From Actinomycetes bacterium (GTDB lineage Bacteria > Actinomycetota > Actinomycetes > Mycobacteriales > Mycobacteriaceae), in assembly GCA_029780675.1 (NCBI GenBank), contig JAKOYE010000190.1, positions 1 to 52,579 of the forward strand: 52,579 nt of DNA, written 5' to 3'. The translations under genes and the position numbers were made by a program. The notes under the pieces are model-generated. The model did no database searches, had not been told where the DNA came from, and saw nothing but the letters and a program-made list of their open reading frames with translations. Position 1 is the stretch's first letter. Each line of letters begins with the position of its first letter. Positions 12,470-22,011 of this stretch are shown here, one piece after another.

Positions 12470-13360
12470 GTGTTCACTGAAATGAAGTCCCTCGACCTGC
12501 ACGGGGAACGGGTCGCCTACCTCGACGAGGGCGAGGGCGAGGTCGTCCTCCTGCTGCACGGAATCGCCGGAAGTTCGAACACCTGGCGCCCGCTGGTCGG
12601 GCCGTTGTCGCGACATTTCCGTGTGGTGGCTCCCGATCTCCTGGGTCACGGTGACTCCACCAAACCGCGGACCGACTACTCCCTGGGCGCCTTCTCGGTC
12701 CTCCTGCGCGACTTTCTCGATGAACTCGGTATCGCCCGGGTCACCCTGGTCGGGCACTCCCTCGGCGGCGGCATCGCCATGCAATTCATCTATCAGCATC
12801 CCGATTACGGCCAGCGCCTGGTCCTGATCGGCAGCGGCGGACTGGGGCCGGATGTCGGTCTGACCCTGCGCCTGGCATCGCTGCCCGGAGCCGAACTGGT
12901 GCTGCCGTTCATCGCTCCGCGGAAGATGGTGGCCGCCGGGGACCGGTTCTGGTCGTGGTTGCGCAAGACGGGTGTCGAATCCCCTCGCGGTGAGGAGATG
13001 TGGCGTCACTACAGTTCGCTGTCCGACGGCCCGACCCGGCAGGCCTTCCTGCGAACCCTGCGCGCGGTGGTCGATCATCGCGGTCAGGCCGTCAGCGCGT
13101 TGAATCGGCTCACCGCCCGCACCGATTTCCCGGTTCTGGTGATCTGGGGTGAGCGGGACGCGATGATTCCCGTCGACCACGCGCACGCGGCACAGCGCGT
13201 CCGCCCGGATGTCCGGGTGGAGGTGCTTGCCGATGTCGGGCATTTCCCCCATGCCGAACGTCCCGCCGAGGTGGCCGGACTGATCACCGAATTCATCGCG
13301 GGCACCGCGGTGAGCGGCCCGCCGGGGACCGAGGCGGTCCCGACCGGCGTTTCGGGTTGA
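12470..13360 (+). CDS. Alpha/beta hydrolase (Rv2715-like)
   Basis: A 296-residue alpha/beta-hydrolase. The oxyanion region is LLLHGIAGSS, the nucleophile elbow GHSLGGG (S97), the acid D230 in WGERDAMIP, and the His H258 in VGHFPHAERP, a complete triad. N-terminal lines resemble mycobacterial Rv2715. The substrate is unknown; esterase, lipase or C-C hydrolase are all possible. Start choice: GTG at 12470 because a promoter ends seven bases before it; ATG 12482 is the alternative and has no good RBS. It interrupts the ddlA-DUF3515 order seen in M. tuberculosis and carries its own promoter, suggesting insertion. Confidence 0.85.
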   Translation: MFTEMKSLDLHGERVAYLDEGEGEVVLLLHGIAGSSNTWRPLVGPLSRHFRVVAPDLLGHGDSTKPRTDYSLGAFSVLLRDFLDELGIARVTLVGHSLGGGIAMQFIYQHPDYGQRLVLIGSGGLGPDVGLTLRLASLPGAELVLPFIAPRKMVAAGDRFWSWLRKTGVESPRGEEMWRHYSSLSDGPTRQAFLRTLRAVVDHRGQAVSALNRLTARTDFPVLVIWGERDAMIPVDHAHAAQRVRPDVRVEVLADVGHFPHAERPAEVAGLITEFIAGTAVSGPPGTEAVPTGVSG

Positions 13361-13381
13361 TCGCGCCTTCCGAGCGCCCGT

Positions 13382-13942
13382 CTAACGCGCCGGTCCGGGT
13401 CGGATCGGCGTCGCCGGCATGCTCCGCGCGATCGCCGTCGACAGCACCTGGATCGGCGTCGGACCGGACCCCAGTGGCATGGTCAGGGCCACATAGACCG
13501 GCCGGTCCACCGCAATCCAGGTAGTGCGTCCGATCTCGGGATCCTCGAGCCGAAACCATTGCACGTCGTCGACCATCTGCAGGGGTGAGCCGACGACGAA
13601 CTCGGCGGGCCGGTCCATTCCGCACCGCATGATCACCGGTTCCTCGGCGTTGCCCCAGGCCGCAGCCCCGGCTGGAACCGGGTCGACGGTCGTCGCCCGG
13701 CCGAGGTCACCGAGCCGATCGGGCAGGTTGTCCATCAGGGCGCGGCATTCGGCCCGGTCGGCCTGGGGTGCGGGGACGGCGGCGATCACCACCGGCCGCG
13801 GCGGGGGGCGGCGCACGGCGGCGATGGCCAGGACCGCGGCCACCGCGGCGACGGCGACCACCAGTGCGGCGATCAGCGCACCCCGGGGCGGTCCATCGGC
13901 CGGCGGCGCCTCGACTGCCGTGCCCTCGTCCTCCCGGCTCAC
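13382..13942 (-). CDS. DUF3515 membrane-anchored protein (Rv2980-like)
   Basis: 186 residues: a short acidic N-terminus, one transmembrane helix at ~22-45 (GALIAALVVAVAAVAAVLAIA), a proline-rich linker, then an extracytoplasmic DUF3515 domain with two cysteines (AECRALM, IMRCGMD) probably forming a disulfide, and the block TTWIAVDRPVYVALT. No enzymatic motif is present. It sits between ddlA and thiL as Rv2980 does in M. tuberculosis. It is convergent with the hydrolase gene (21 bp gap) and divergent from thiL. Confidence 0.85.
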   Translation of the reverse strand: MSREDEGTAVEAPPADGPPRGALIAALVVAVAAVAAVLAIAAVRRPPPRPVVIAAVPAPQADRAECRALMDNLPDRLGDLGRATTVDPVPAGAAAWGNAEEPVIMRCGMDRPAEFVVGSPLQMVDDVQWFRLEDPEIGRTTWIAVDRPVYVALTMPLGSGPTPIQVLSTAIARSMPATPIRPGPAR

Positions 13943-13965
13943 GCCTGCCCCTTCCGTGTCGGCCC

Positions 13966-14005
13966 TACACTGACGGGGCTCAACCTACGCCAGAACAGGA
14001 GAGTC
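13966..14005 (+). promoter_or_regulatory. thiL promoter element and RBS
   Basis: TACACT (13966-13971) is a TANNNT -10 within the 63-bp divergent spacer between DUF3515 and thiL. AGGAGA (13997-14002) a few bases before the GTG at 14006 is a strong Shine-Dalgarno site that fixes the thiL start. Confidence 0.5.
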
Positions 14006-14962
14006 GTGGCAGACGGTCCTGGCCCCACACTGCACGAACTCGGCGAGTTCAGCCTGATCGACCGCCTGGTGGCCGGGCGGCTGCAGCCGCCCGGTGTCGC
14101 CGTCGGGCCGGGCGACGACGCCGCCGTCATCGGGGCACCGGACGGGCGGGTGGTCGTCACCACCGACATGCTGGTGGAGGGCCGTCATTTCCGGCTGGAC
14201 TGGTCCGCTCCCGGCGAGGTCGGGCGCAAGGCTGTGGCCCAGAACGCCGCCGACGTGGAGGCGATGGGGGCCCGAGTCACCGCACTGGTGGTGGCGTTCG
14301 GTGCGCCTCCCGACACCCCGGCGGCCGCCGTGCAGGAACTCACCGACGGTATGTGGCGGGAGACAGCCGAACTCGGGGCGGGCATCGTCGGCGGAGACCT
14401 GGTGGCGAGTCCCCAGTGGGTGGTGTCGGTGACCGCACTGGGTGACTTGGAGGGCCGCGCGCCGGTGCTGCGGAGCGGCGCCAGGCCGGGGTCGGTGATC
14501 GCGGTCGCCGGTGAGCTGGGGCGCTCGGCTGCGGGACTGAGCCTGCACCACGCCTCGATCAGCGGATTCGACGATCTCACGTCCCGGCACCGGGTGCCCC
14601 GGCCGCCGTACGGCCAGGGCAGGCTGGCCGCTGAGGCCGGCGCCCAGGCGATGACGGATGTCTCCGACGGTCTGCTGGCCGATCTGGGCCACCTGGCCAC
14701 CGCGTCGCAGGTGGTCGTGGATCTCGACCCCGATGCCCTGCGACCCGATGTGGACGCGGTCGGCCCGGCGGCGCGGGCGGTCGGGGCCGATCCCTGGTCG
14801 TGGGTTCTCGGTGGGGGAGAGGACCACGCCCTGGTGGCATGTTTCGCCGGTCCGCCGCCATCGGGGTGGCGGGTCATCGGGACCGTCCGCGACGGTGCGG
14901 GTGCGGTTTTGCTCGCCGGCCGGCACTGGGACGGATCCGCAGGGTGGCAGTCGTTCGACTGA
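14006..14962 (+). CDS. thiL: Thiamine-monophosphate kinase
   Basis: Phosphorylates thiamine monophosphate to thiamine diphosphate. 318 residues. Family marks are [11 protein letters not shown] at the start, the metal/ATP-binding [64 protein letters not shown] and [16 protein letters not shown] start with AGGAGA upstream. Corresponds to Rv2977c; the resolvase-like gene between Rv2980 and thiL in M. tuberculosis is absent here. ung follows after 31 bp. Confidence 0.95.
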   Translation: MADGPGPTLHELGEFSLIDRLVAGRLQPPGVAVGPGDDAAVIGAPDGRVVVTTDMLVEGRHFRLDWSAPGEVGRKAVAQNAADVEAMGARVTALVVAFGAPPDTPAAAVQELTDGMWRETAELGAGIVGGDLVASPQWVVSVTALGDLEGRAPVLRSGARPGSVIAVAGELGRSAAGLSLHHASISGFDDLTSRHRVPRPPYGQGRLAAEAGAQAMTDVSDGLLADLGHLATASQVVVDLDPDALRPDVDAVGPAARAVGADPWSWVLGGGEDHALVACFAGPPPSGWRVIGTVRDGAGAVLLAGRHWDGSAGWQSFD

Positions 14963-14980
14963 CCGGGATACCGGGTGGGT

Positions 14981-14993
14981 TAGGTTGTCCGCC
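14981..14993 (+). promoter_or_regulatory. -10 element and leaderless start of ung
   Basis: TAGGTT (14981-14986) and seven bases, then the GTG start at 14994. The distance fits a transcript that begins at the start codon. No Shine-Dalgarno sequence precedes the GTG. Confidence 0.55.
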
Positions 14994-15674
14994 GTGACCG
15001 CACGTCCCCTGAGCGAACTGGTCGACGAGGGCTGGGCCGTCGCGCTGGACCCCGTCGCCGACCGGATCAGCGCGATGGGTGACTTCTTGCGGGCCGAGAT
15101 CGCCGCCGGCAGGCGCTACCTGCCGAGCGGTCCAAATGTTCTGCGCGCCTTCACGTTCCCGTTCGACGACGTTCGGGTCCTCATCGTCGGCCAGGATCCC
15201 TATCCGACACCGGGACACCCGGTGGGCCTGAGTTTCTCGGTCGCCCCGGATGTGCGGCCTATTCCGCGCAGCCTGGCCAACATCTTCACCGAGTACGCCA
15301 ATGACCTCGGTTATCCCCAGCCGGTGACGGGCGATCTCACGCCGTGGGCTCAACGTGGGGTGATGCTGCTCAATCGGGTGCTCACCGTCGCGCCGGGTAG
15401 CCCGGCGTCGCACCGCGGAAAGGGCTGGGAGGCGGTCACCGAGTGCGCGATCCGGGCTCTGGTGGCGCGAGAACGACCTCTGGTGGCGATTCTGTGGGGC
15501 CGCGATGCGGCCACGCTGAAGCCGATGCTCGGGGGTCAGTGCCTGACCATCGAGTCGGCACACCCGTCACCGCTGTCGGCGAGTCGGGGGTTTTTCGGAT
15601 CCCGGCCGTTCAGTCGCGCGAACGAGTTGTTGAAGAGCCTGGGTACCGACCCGATCGACTGGCGGTTGCCGTAA
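14994..15674 (+). CDS. ung: Uracil-DNA glycosylase (family 1)
   Basis: Removes uracil from DNA. 226 residues. The water-activating loop [19 protein letters not shown] carries the catalytic Asp, LLNRVLTV is the uracil-binding strand, [11 protein letters not shown] follows, and [20 protein letters not shown] is the DNA-intercalation loop with the catalytic His. All key residues are present. GTG start, leaderless by position of the TAGGTT element. The frame is open upstream into thiL only as an overlap. Corresponds to Rv2976c; convergent with rpmB (47 bp). Confidence 0.97.
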   Translation: MTARPLSELVDEGWAVALDPVADRISAMGDFLRAEIAAGRRYLPSGPNVLRAFTFPFDDVRVLIVGQDPYPTPGHPVGLSFSVAPDVRPIPRSLANIFTEYANDLGYPQPVTGDLTPWAQRGVMLLNRVLTVAPGSPASHRGKGWEAVTECAIRALVARERPLVAILWGRDAATLKPMLGGQCLTIESAHPSPLSASRGFFGSRPFSRANELLKSLGTDPIDWRLP

Positions 15675-15721
15675 GGGCTTTGCGGTTGCCGTGAAAACCC
15701 GGCGTCCGCCGAAGGGGGGCC

Positions 15722-15916
15722 TCAGCCCCGGACGACCTTGCCCGCCTTCAGGCAGGAGGTGCACACGTTGACCCGCTGCTTGTTACCTCCGGGCCGGCTC
15801 ACCGCGCGCACCGACTGGATATTCGGGTTCCAGCGTCGGTTGGTCCGGCGGTGCGAATGCGATACCGACTTACCGAAGCCGGGACCCTTCCCGCAGACGT
15901 CGCACACGGCAGCCAT
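15722..15916 (-). CDS. rpmB: 50S ribosomal protein L28, zinc-binding (C+) form
   Basis: 64 residues starting [20 protein letters not shown], with paired cysteines near each end (CDVC and CTSC) that make it the zinc-binding C+ type rather than the cysteine-free paralogue used under zinc limitation. GAGGAG lies about seven bases before the ATG at 15916 and decides this start; a longer frame begins 12 codons upstream but is not conserved. It is divergent from the DAK gene and convergent with ung, as in M. tuberculosis. Confidence 0.95.
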   Translation of the reverse strand: MAAVCDVCGKGPGFGKSVSHSHRRTNRRWNPNIQSVRAVSRPGGNKQRVNVCTSCLKAGKVVRG

Positions 15917-16062
15917 GGTCGTACTCCTCAAGTCTTGTCTGATAGCCAACAACCGCGACTGGCGGGTGGCCCTGGCAAGGATACCGTCGCGGGGGAGGCA
16001 ACACCAAAGTGGGGTGCGCGCCCAGGTCAGAACGGCGGTAATCGGCTGTCGGCGGGTCTGGC

Positions 16063-16095
16063 TAGGCTGACGCCGGATGAGCAGGAGGTGACGGC
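16063..16095 (+). promoter_or_regulatory. -10 element and RBS of the DAK-type kinase gene
   Basis: TAGGCT (16063-16068) fits the TANNNT -10. AGGAGG (16083-16088) lies seven bases before the GTG at 16096 and fixes that start. Confidence 0.5.
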
Positions 16096-17736
16096 GTGGT
16101 GCAGCGCAGGCTGGATGCGTCGGCCCTGTGTGATTGGGCGGACGCGGCCGTGGCTGGTCTGATCGCCCGCGCCGAGGAGATCAACAGGCTCAACGTCTTC
16201 CCGGTGGCCGATGCCGATACCGGCACCAACATGCTGTTCACCATGCGCTCCGCACTGGCCGCCGTCACCCCGGGCGAGGGCCTGGCACCGACGGCCGCCG
16301 CGTTGGCGCACGGGGCCGCGCACGGGGCGCGGGGCAACTCCGGGGTCATCCTCGCCGAGATTCTCCAGGCTCTCGCCGACGTGACCGCCGATGTCGCGGC
16401 CGACGCACCGACAGACGGTGACCTCACCCACATCGGCACGGCCGTCCTCGCGGCGGTGCTGCGCCACGCGGTGGCCAGGTCGGTCACGGCGATGGGTGGA
16501 CAGTTCGTCCCGGGAACTGTGCTCTCGGTGCTCCAGGCTGCGGCCGATGCGCTTGAGCGCGCGGACGCCGACGGCGACGGGCTGGAACAGGCGCTGACCG
16601 CAGCCGGTACCGCCGCGGCCGACGCGCTGGAGCGCACCACCGGGCAACTCGGGGCGCTGTCCGCCGCCGGCGTCGTCGATGCCGGGGGGCGCGGACTGCT
16701 GGTGCTGTTGGACAGCCTGACGGCCACGGTCACCGGGCACCTCCCGGTCCGTCGTCACTACCCGCCGGCCACCGTTCCCGCCGCCACCACCACCGTTGCG
16801 CCCGTCGCTCCGCCGGAGTTCGAGGTGATGTACCTGCTCGACGGTCGGGACGGCGCCGCCGTCGACGGACTGCGCTCCCGCCTGGAGGCGCTGGGGGATT
16901 CGGTGGCGATCTCGGCGGCCGCCGCCGGCCGGCACTCGGTGCATGTCCACACCGATGACGCCGGGGCGGCGATCGAAGCCGGGATGGCCGCGGGCGCGGT
17001 CAGCCGGATCCGCGTCGCCGGCCTGGCGACCGGACGGGTCGCCCCGGGCGGCTGGAGCCGTGATCGTGCCGTCCTGGCGGTGGTCGACGGCGACGGCGCG
17101 GCCGCGCTGTTCGGGTCGGAGGGCGCGTGCGTCCTGCGCCCCGATCCCGAACTCGTCGACCCCGTCAACGGGGTCAGCGCGGCGGAACTGCTGCGCGGTG
17201 TCGTCGACACCGGCGCCGCCCAGGTGCTGGTGCTCCCCAACGGCTACGTCGCTGCCGAGGAACTGGTCGCCGGGTGCGCCGCGGGTATCGGTTGGGGTAT
17301 CGACGTGGTGCCCCTGCCGGCCGGTTCCATGGTGCAGGGACTGGCTGCGCTGGCGGTCCACGACTCGGCCCGCGCCGCCGTCGACGACGGCTACGCGATG
17401 GCGCGCGCCGCCGCCGGCGCCCGGCACGGCTCCGTCCGGGAGGCCGTCGAAACCGCCCTCACCTGGGCGGGTACCTGCCGGCCAGGGAACGGTCTGGGCC
17501 TCGCCGGCGAGGAGGTTCTGGTGGTCGCCGAGAACGTCCGTGCCGCTGCCATCGGTCTGGTCGACCTGTTGCTGGGCTCCGGTGGAGAACTGGTCACGGT
17601 GCTGCTCGGCACCGGGGCCGAGCCGTCGATCGCCGCGGAATTGGCCGACCACATCCACCGCAATCATCCCGGTGCCGACTTCGTCAGCTACCACACCGGC
17701 CACCGCGGCGACGCCCTGCTGATCGGGGTCGAATAG
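16096..17736 (+). CDS. DAK2-domain kinase, FakA/YloV-like (intact form of Rv2975c-Rv2974c)
   Basis: 546 residues: an N-terminal DhaL/DAK2 ATP-binding domain (~1-200) with [29 protein letters not shown] and [16 protein letters not shown], and a C-terminal DegV-adaptor-type region ending [20 protein letters not shown]. By family, such proteins phosphorylate fatty acids bound to a FakB partner, or an unknown substrate; no FakB is visible here. In M. tuberculosis the same locus is annotated as two genes, while here it is one uninterrupted frame. recG starts two bases after its stop, so they form an operon. Confidence 0.85.
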   Translation: MVQRRLDASALCDWADAAVAGLIARAEEINRLNVFPVADADTGTNMLFTMRSALAAVTPGEGLAPTAAALAHGAAHGARGNSGVILAEILQALADVTADVAADAPTDGDLTHIGTAVLAAVLRHAVARSVTAMGGQFVPGTVLSVLQAAADALERADADGDGLEQALTAAGTAAADALERTTGQLGALSAAGVVDAGGRGLLVLLDSLTATVTGHLPVRRHYPPATVPAATTTVAPVAPPEFEVMYLLDGRDGAAVDGLRSRLEALGDSVAISAAAAGRHSVHVHTDDAGAAIEAGMAAGAVSRIRVAGLATGRVAPGGWSRDRAVLAVVDGDGAAALFGSEGACVLRPDPELVDPVNGVSAAELLRGVVDTGAAQVLVLPNGYVAAEELVAGCAAGIGWGIDVVPLPAGSMVQGLAALAVHDSARAAVDDGYAMARAAAGARHGSVREAVETALTWAGTCRPGNGLGLAGEEVLVVAENVRAAAIGLVDLLLGSGGELVTVLLGTGAEPSIAAELADHIHRNHPGADFVSYHTGHRGDALLIGVE

Positions 17737-17738
17737 CC

Positions 17739-19955
17739 GTGGCCGTTCTCACCGACCGCCTGGACGGCCTGCTCGGCGCGAAGGCCGCCCGCGCTCTCGA
17801 CGAGGTCTTCGGCATCCAGACCGTCGACGACCTGTTGCGCCACTACCCCCGGAAGTACAGCCAGGGCATGACCGTCCGCGGAGAGGACGACGGACCACCC
17901 GAGGAGGGCGATCACATCACCCTTGTCGGCGAGGTGGACAAGGCCGAGGTGCGCTGGACCAACCGCTCCCCGCGGCGGGAGTACCTGGTCGTGACGCTCA
18001 AGAACCGCCGGCCGAAAGTCACCGCGACCTTCTTCAACGTCAAGTTCCTCAAGCACCAACTCGTCGCGGGCACGACGCTGATGCTGTCGGGGGAGGTCGG
18101 GTACTTCCGGGGCACGATGCAGTTGACCCATCCCGCGTTTCTGGTCCTGCGTTCACCGACCGGCGCCCGCGGCGGGACCAAGTCGCTGCGCGCCATCGCC
18201 GACGCGAATCGGGACGACGCCGGCGGCATCGACCTGTCGGCCTTCGAACGGGACTTCTTCCCGATCTACCCGGCCAGTGCCAAGCTGCAGAGTTGGGATA
18301 TCTACGCCTGCGTCCGCCAGGTTCTCGACGTCCTGGATCCGATTCCCGAGCCGCTCCCGAAATCTTTTCTGGCACAACATGATCTGGTGTCGGAGGACAC
18401 CGCGATGCGGGCGATCCACACCGCCGAGAGCGAGGCCGAACGCGAGCGTGCGCGCACACGGCTGACCTTCGACGAGGCCATCGGCCTGCAATGGGCACTG
18501 GCACAGCGCCGGCACGGTGAACGTGCCTGGTCGGGCCCGCCCGCGCCGCGGCGGACCGACGGGCTGATGGCCGCCCTGTGGGATCGGCTGCCGTACCAGT
18601 TGACCGACGATCAGCACACGGTCCTCGACGAGATCTCACAGGACCTGGCCAGACCCACACCGATGAACCGGTTGCTGCAGGGCGAGGTCGGCTCCGGAAA
18701 GACCATCGTCTCGGTGCTGGCCATGCTTCAGATGATCGACGCCGGATACCAGTGCGCTCTGCTGGCACCGACCGAAGTCCTTGCCGGCCAACATGCCCGC
18801 TCCATCCGCGATGCGCTCGGGCCGCTGGCAATGGCCGGCCAACTCGGCGGCGCGGAGACCGCGACGCGGGTGGCACTGCTCACCGGGTCGATGTCGGCGG
18901 CGCAGAAGAAGCAGGTCCGCGCGGAGGTGGTCTCTGGCGAGGCCGGAATCGTGATCGGCACCCACGCACTGCTGCACGACGCCGTCGAATTCCGGAATCT
19001 GGGCCTTGTCGTCATCGACGAGCAGCACCGTTTCGGGGTCGAGCAGCGCGACCAGTTGCGCGCGAAGGCAGTTCCCGGGCTGACCCCGCACCTGCTGGTG
19101 ATGACGGCGACACCGATCCCGCGAACGGTCGCGCTGACCGTTTTCGGGGACCTGGAAACCTCGACGGTTCACGACCTGCCGCGCGGCCGGCAGCCGATCG
19201 ACACCAAGACCGTGTTCGTCAGCGAGAAGCCGCAGTGGCTGGACCGGGCCTGGGCCCGGATCGGCGAGGAGGTGGCCGCCGGACGGCAGGCCTACGTGGT
19301 GGCCTCCCGTATCGACGAGACCGACAAGCCCGCCGGTGCCGAGCAGGGCCCGCCCCCGATCACCGTGCTGAACCTCTACGACCATCTGCGCCACGGTCCA
19401 CTGTCGGGTCTTCGGCTCGGACTCATGCACGGTCGCCTGCCCGCGGACGACAAGGACGCGGTGATGGCGGCCTTCCGGGCCGGTGAGGTCGACGTTCTGG
19501 TGTGCACCACGGTGATCGAAGTCGGTGTCGACGTGCCCAACGCCACGATGATGGTGGTCATGGACGCCGACCGGTTCGGCATCAGCCAACTGCACCAGTT
19601 GCGCGGACGCATCGGCCGAGGGAGCCACCGGAGTCTGTGCATCTTGGCGACCCGGCTTCCGGAGACCTCCAAGGCCGGCGAGCGCCTCAAAGCGGTGGCC
19701 GCCACCCAGGATGGTTTCATCCTGGCGGACTTGGACCTTCGGGAGCGCCGGGAGGGAGATGTGCTGGGTCAAAGCCAGTCCGGCCGGCCTGGAACCCTGC
19801 GGTTCCTGTCGCTGGGCGAGCACCTCGACGTCATTGTCATTGCCAGGCAACTGTGCGAATCCCTTTACGACTCGGAGCCGATGGCACCCGGGATGGCGGT
19901 GCTGGCCGGCCAGTTCACCGGCCACGACCGAATCGACTATCTGGGCAAAGCGTGA
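17739..19955 (+). CDS. recG: ATP-dependent DNA helicase RecG
   Basis: Branch-migrating helicase for stalled forks and recombination intermediates. 738 residues: an N-terminal wedge/OB domain (~1-210), then SF2 helicase lobes with Walker A GEVGSGKT, motif II DEQHRFG, motif III VMTATPIPRT, and the C-terminal lobe with TTVIEVGVDVPNATMM and QLRGRIGRG. GTG at 17739 follows the DAK stop by two bases. It is shorter upstream than the open frame, which only overlaps the kinase gene. The stop shares GTGA with the next gene. Corresponds to Rv2973c. Confidence 0.97.
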   Translation: MAVLTDRLDGLLGAKAARALDEVFGIQTVDDLLRHYPRKYSQGMTVRGEDDGPPEEGDHITLVGEVDKAEVRWTNRSPRREYLVVTLKNRRPKVTATFFNVKFLKHQLVAGTTLMLSGEVGYFRGTMQLTHPAFLVLRSPTGARGGTKSLRAIADANRDDAGGIDLSAFERDFFPIYPASAKLQSWDIYACVRQVLDVLDPIPEPLPKSFLAQHDLVSEDTAMRAIHTAESEAERERARTRLTFDEAIGLQWALAQRRHGERAWSGPPAPRRTDGLMAALWDRLPYQLTDDQHTVLDEISQDLARPTPMNRLLQGEVGSGKTIVSVLAMLQMIDAGYQCALLAPTEVLAGQHARSIRDALGPLAMAGQLGGAETATRVALLTGSMSAAQKKQVRAEVVSGEAGIVIGTHALLHDAVEFRNLGLVVIDEQHRFGVEQRDQLRAKAVPGLTPHLLVMTATPIPRTVALTVFGDLETSTVHDLPRGRQPIDTKTVFVSEKPQWLDRAWARIGEEVAAGRQAYVVASRIDETDKPAGAEQGPPPITVLNLYDHLRHGPLSGLRLGLMHGRLPADDKDAVMAAFRAGEVDVLVCTTVIEVGVDVPNATMMVVMDADRFGISQLHQLRGRIGRGSHRSLCILATRLPETSKAGERLKAVAATQDGFILADLDLRERREGDVLGQSQSGRPGTLRFLSLGEHLDVIVIARQLCESLYDSEPMAPGMAVLAGQFTGHDRIDYLGKA

Positions 19956-20662
19956 CCCGCCGGACATTGCTGTGGTTGGCCGCTATCGCGGTGCTGTCGG
20001 TGGTCGTCGCCGCTCAGGTGATCGCTCAGCAGGGACGGATCGACGGAGACCGCGCCGGTGCGGCGGCTATGCCGACGGTGGTGCCGGGAACGGATGTGCT
20101 GGCCGGAATCGTCCTGGTGCCGTCGAGAATCCGTCACCACGACTACCGGCGCACGGCCTACGGCGACGCCTGGGATGACGACAACGGAGCGCCGGGCGGA
20201 CGCAACGGGTGCGACACCCGCAACGAGATCCTCGACCGAGACCTGACCGACAAGACCTACGTCACCACCAAGCGGTGCACCAACGCCGTCGCCTCCGGCA
20301 CCCTGCGCGACCCGTACACCAACAGCACCGTCGCGTTTTTGCGCGGCAACCAGGTGGGGGCGTCGGTCCAGATCGACCACATCGTGCCACTGGCGTTCGC
20401 CTGGGATATGGGCGCGCGGGATTGGGACGACGTGAAGCGCAAACGCTTCGCCAACGACCCGGCCAATCTGCTGGCGGTCGCCGGAAAAGCGAACCAGGAC
20501 AAGGGGGATCTGCCGCCGGGGGAGTGGATGCCGCCCAACACCGCGTTCTGGTGTGCCTATTCCATGCAGTTCATCGAGGTGCTGCGGGGTTACCAGCTTC
20601 CGGTCGACGCGGACTCCGCCCGGGAATTGCGAAGCGCGGCGGCCGGCTGCCCACACAGCTGA
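19952..20662 (+). CDS. Exported HNH/DUF1524-type nuclease-like protein (Rv2972c-like)
   Basis: 236 residues with an N-terminal signal or anchor helix (TLLWLAAIAVLSVVVAAQVIA) and an extracytoplasmic domain of the GmrSD C-terminal/DUF1524 type: GCDTRNEILDRD, QIDHIVPLAFAWDMGARDW (HNH-like His core) and FANDPANLLAVAGKANQDKGD, then a CAYSMQF end. Such proteins are predicted secreted DNases. GTG overlaps the recG stop (GTGA), so translation is coupled to recG. Two or more cysteines fit an oxidising extracytoplasmic location. Activity is inferred from the motif only. Confidence 0.85.
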   Translation: MTRRTLLWLAAIAVLSVVVAAQVIAQQGRIDGDRAGAAAMPTVVPGTDVLAGIVLVPSRIRHHDYRRTAYGDAWDDDNGAPGGRNGCDTRNEILDRDLTDKTYVTTKRCTNAVASGTLRDPYTNSTVAFLRGNQVGASVQIDHIVPLAFAWDMGARDWDDVKRKRFANDPANLLAVAGKANQDKGDLPPGEWMPPNTAFWCAYSMQFIEVLRGYQLPVDADSARELRSAAAGCPHS

Positions 20663-20690
20663 CCGCCGCGCTCGGCGTCGTTATCGGATA

Positions 20691-20706
20691 GCGGGGTTCA
20701 CCCCGC
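20691..20706. terminator. Hairpin between convergent genes
   Basis: GCGGGG-TTCA-CCCCGC is a perfect six-pair stem with a four-base loop between the DUF1524 gene (plus) and the GjpA-like gene (minus). There is no T-run, so at best a U-tract-less bidirectional terminator. Confidence 0.4.
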
Positions 20707-20713
20707 CGCGGCT

Positions 20714-21955
20714 CTAGCCGGCCCGCGAAGCACCCGCCTTACCGGAGCGCTTGGGGGCATCCTGACCGGTCGAGGACGCGCCGTCGCCAGCCGAACGGCT
20801 GACCTTGTCGCGGCCACTGCGGGTCGAGCCGGAGTTGTCGTTGTCGCCGGTGGCCGTATCGGCGGTGGCGACATCACCGGTGGCGACCACGTCGGCCACG
20901 TCCGCGGCCGTGACGGCGACCTCGGCCGTCGGCGCGACAGCCGCGGTCTCGGCGACATCGGCCGTCGCCGCGACGGCCGCCGGCGCGGCCGCCTCGGCCG
21001 GTGCCTCGACGGCAGCGGCGCTGCGTGCCGATGCGGCCGCCGGCGGGGTGACGGCGATGGCGTTGGCGATGGTCTGGGTCAGGCCGATCACCGAGCCGAG
21101 GGCGCCGGCTCCGACGCCGGCAAGCGGAACCTCGACGTCGTACTCGGTGATGATCAGATTGGTGTCGAAGGCGTTGAACAGCGAACCGCCCTGGCTGAGC
21201 AGCCCGCCGAGCGCGAAGCCGATGCTGTTGATCTGTGTGCCGGGAATCTCGATGCCGAGCAGGTTGACCAGCGGTGTCAGATCCAGGACCTGCCCGCCGT
21301 TGAGGACGGCGTTGACCACATTGGCCGGGATGTTGATCAGATCATTGAGCGCCGCCACCAGATCCCCGCCAACGAGGTTGCCCACGATGCTGCTCAGACT
21401 GTCCCCGAGCTGGACGAGCGGTGCGAGCACCGGGCCGGCGACCCCGATCAGCGCGCCGCTGAGGAAGGTGGTGGTGAAGTCGAGGATAGGCTGCAGATTC
21501 TCGGGGATATCGACGAGAACGGGCAGCAGCGTCCAGATGCTGTCGTGTTCGTCGTTCAGTGTGTTTTCGGGGTCGGCGGCGAACGGAGCCCGGATCGCGT
21601 TGCCGATATTGCCGACGACCTGGTTGAGGATCAGGCCGATGTCGGGCAGCTCGGAAAGGTAGGTGAACTGGTTGCCGACCACCTGCTGGATGATCGGGAA
21701 CGGGTCGGAGGCCCAGAAGTCGAACAGTTCGACGATGTTCTCGCCGGCCAGCTGGAGGGTGTTGATCCACGGGGTGATCGGGTCGATCGACGCGGCGAGA
21801 CCCACCGCGAGCGAGTTGACCTGCTGGGGCAGCGCGGCGAGATCCTGGCTGATCGGCTGCACCGGTGCGACAGCGATCGCGCCGGCGCCCACCGCCGCCA
21901 TGCCGGCAATCAGGAGGGAGCGGGCTGATAGGGATTTGGATACGGAGACGGTCAT
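20714..21955 (-). CDS. Exported mycobacterial protein, GjpA-like putative outer membrane protein
   Basis: 413 residues. The N-terminal signal is SLSARSLLIAGMAAVGAGAIAVAPV. Residues ~35-310 are hydrophobic, Ile/Leu/Asn-rich helical segments of the large mycobacterial family often annotated as outer membrane porin GjpA; the C-terminal ~110 residues are low-complexity Ala/Val/Asp then Ser/Gly/Lys. Channel function is annotation only. The start codon lies 57 bp from the left end of an IS1380-type element, so its native promoter region is probably lost or replaced. GGGGTTCC precedes the ATG as a weak RBS. Confidence 0.7.
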   Translation of the reverse strand: MTVSVSKSLSARSLLIAGMAAVGAGAIAVAPVQPISQDLAALPQQVNSLAVGLAASIDPITPWINTLQLAGENIVELFDFWASDPFPIIQQVVGNQFTYLSELPDIGLILNQVVGNIGNAIRAPFAADPENTLNDEHDSIWTLLPVLVDIPENLQPILDFTTTFLSGALIGVAGPVLAPLVQLGDSLSSIVGNLVGGDLVAALNDLINIPANVVNAVLNGGQVLDLTPLVNLLGIEIPGTQINSIGFALGGLLSQGGSLFNAFDTNLIITEYDVEVPLAGVGAGALGSVIGLTQTIANAIAVTPPAAASARSAAAVEAPAEAAAPAAVAATADVAETAAVAPTAEVAVTAADVADVVATGDVATADTATGDNDNSGSTRSGRDKVSRSAGDGASSTGQDAPKRSGKAGASRAG

Positions 21956-22011
21956 GGCGGAACCCCTTGTTCGAGCGGACGTCGTTGTCGTGCCTGGTAG
22001 TCGTGCCTAAC

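Noticed and set aside
15662..15693. Direct repeat GCGGTTGCCGT at the ung end and 20 bp later
   Set aside because: Short and with no matching structure; too weak to call a terminator or an attachment site.
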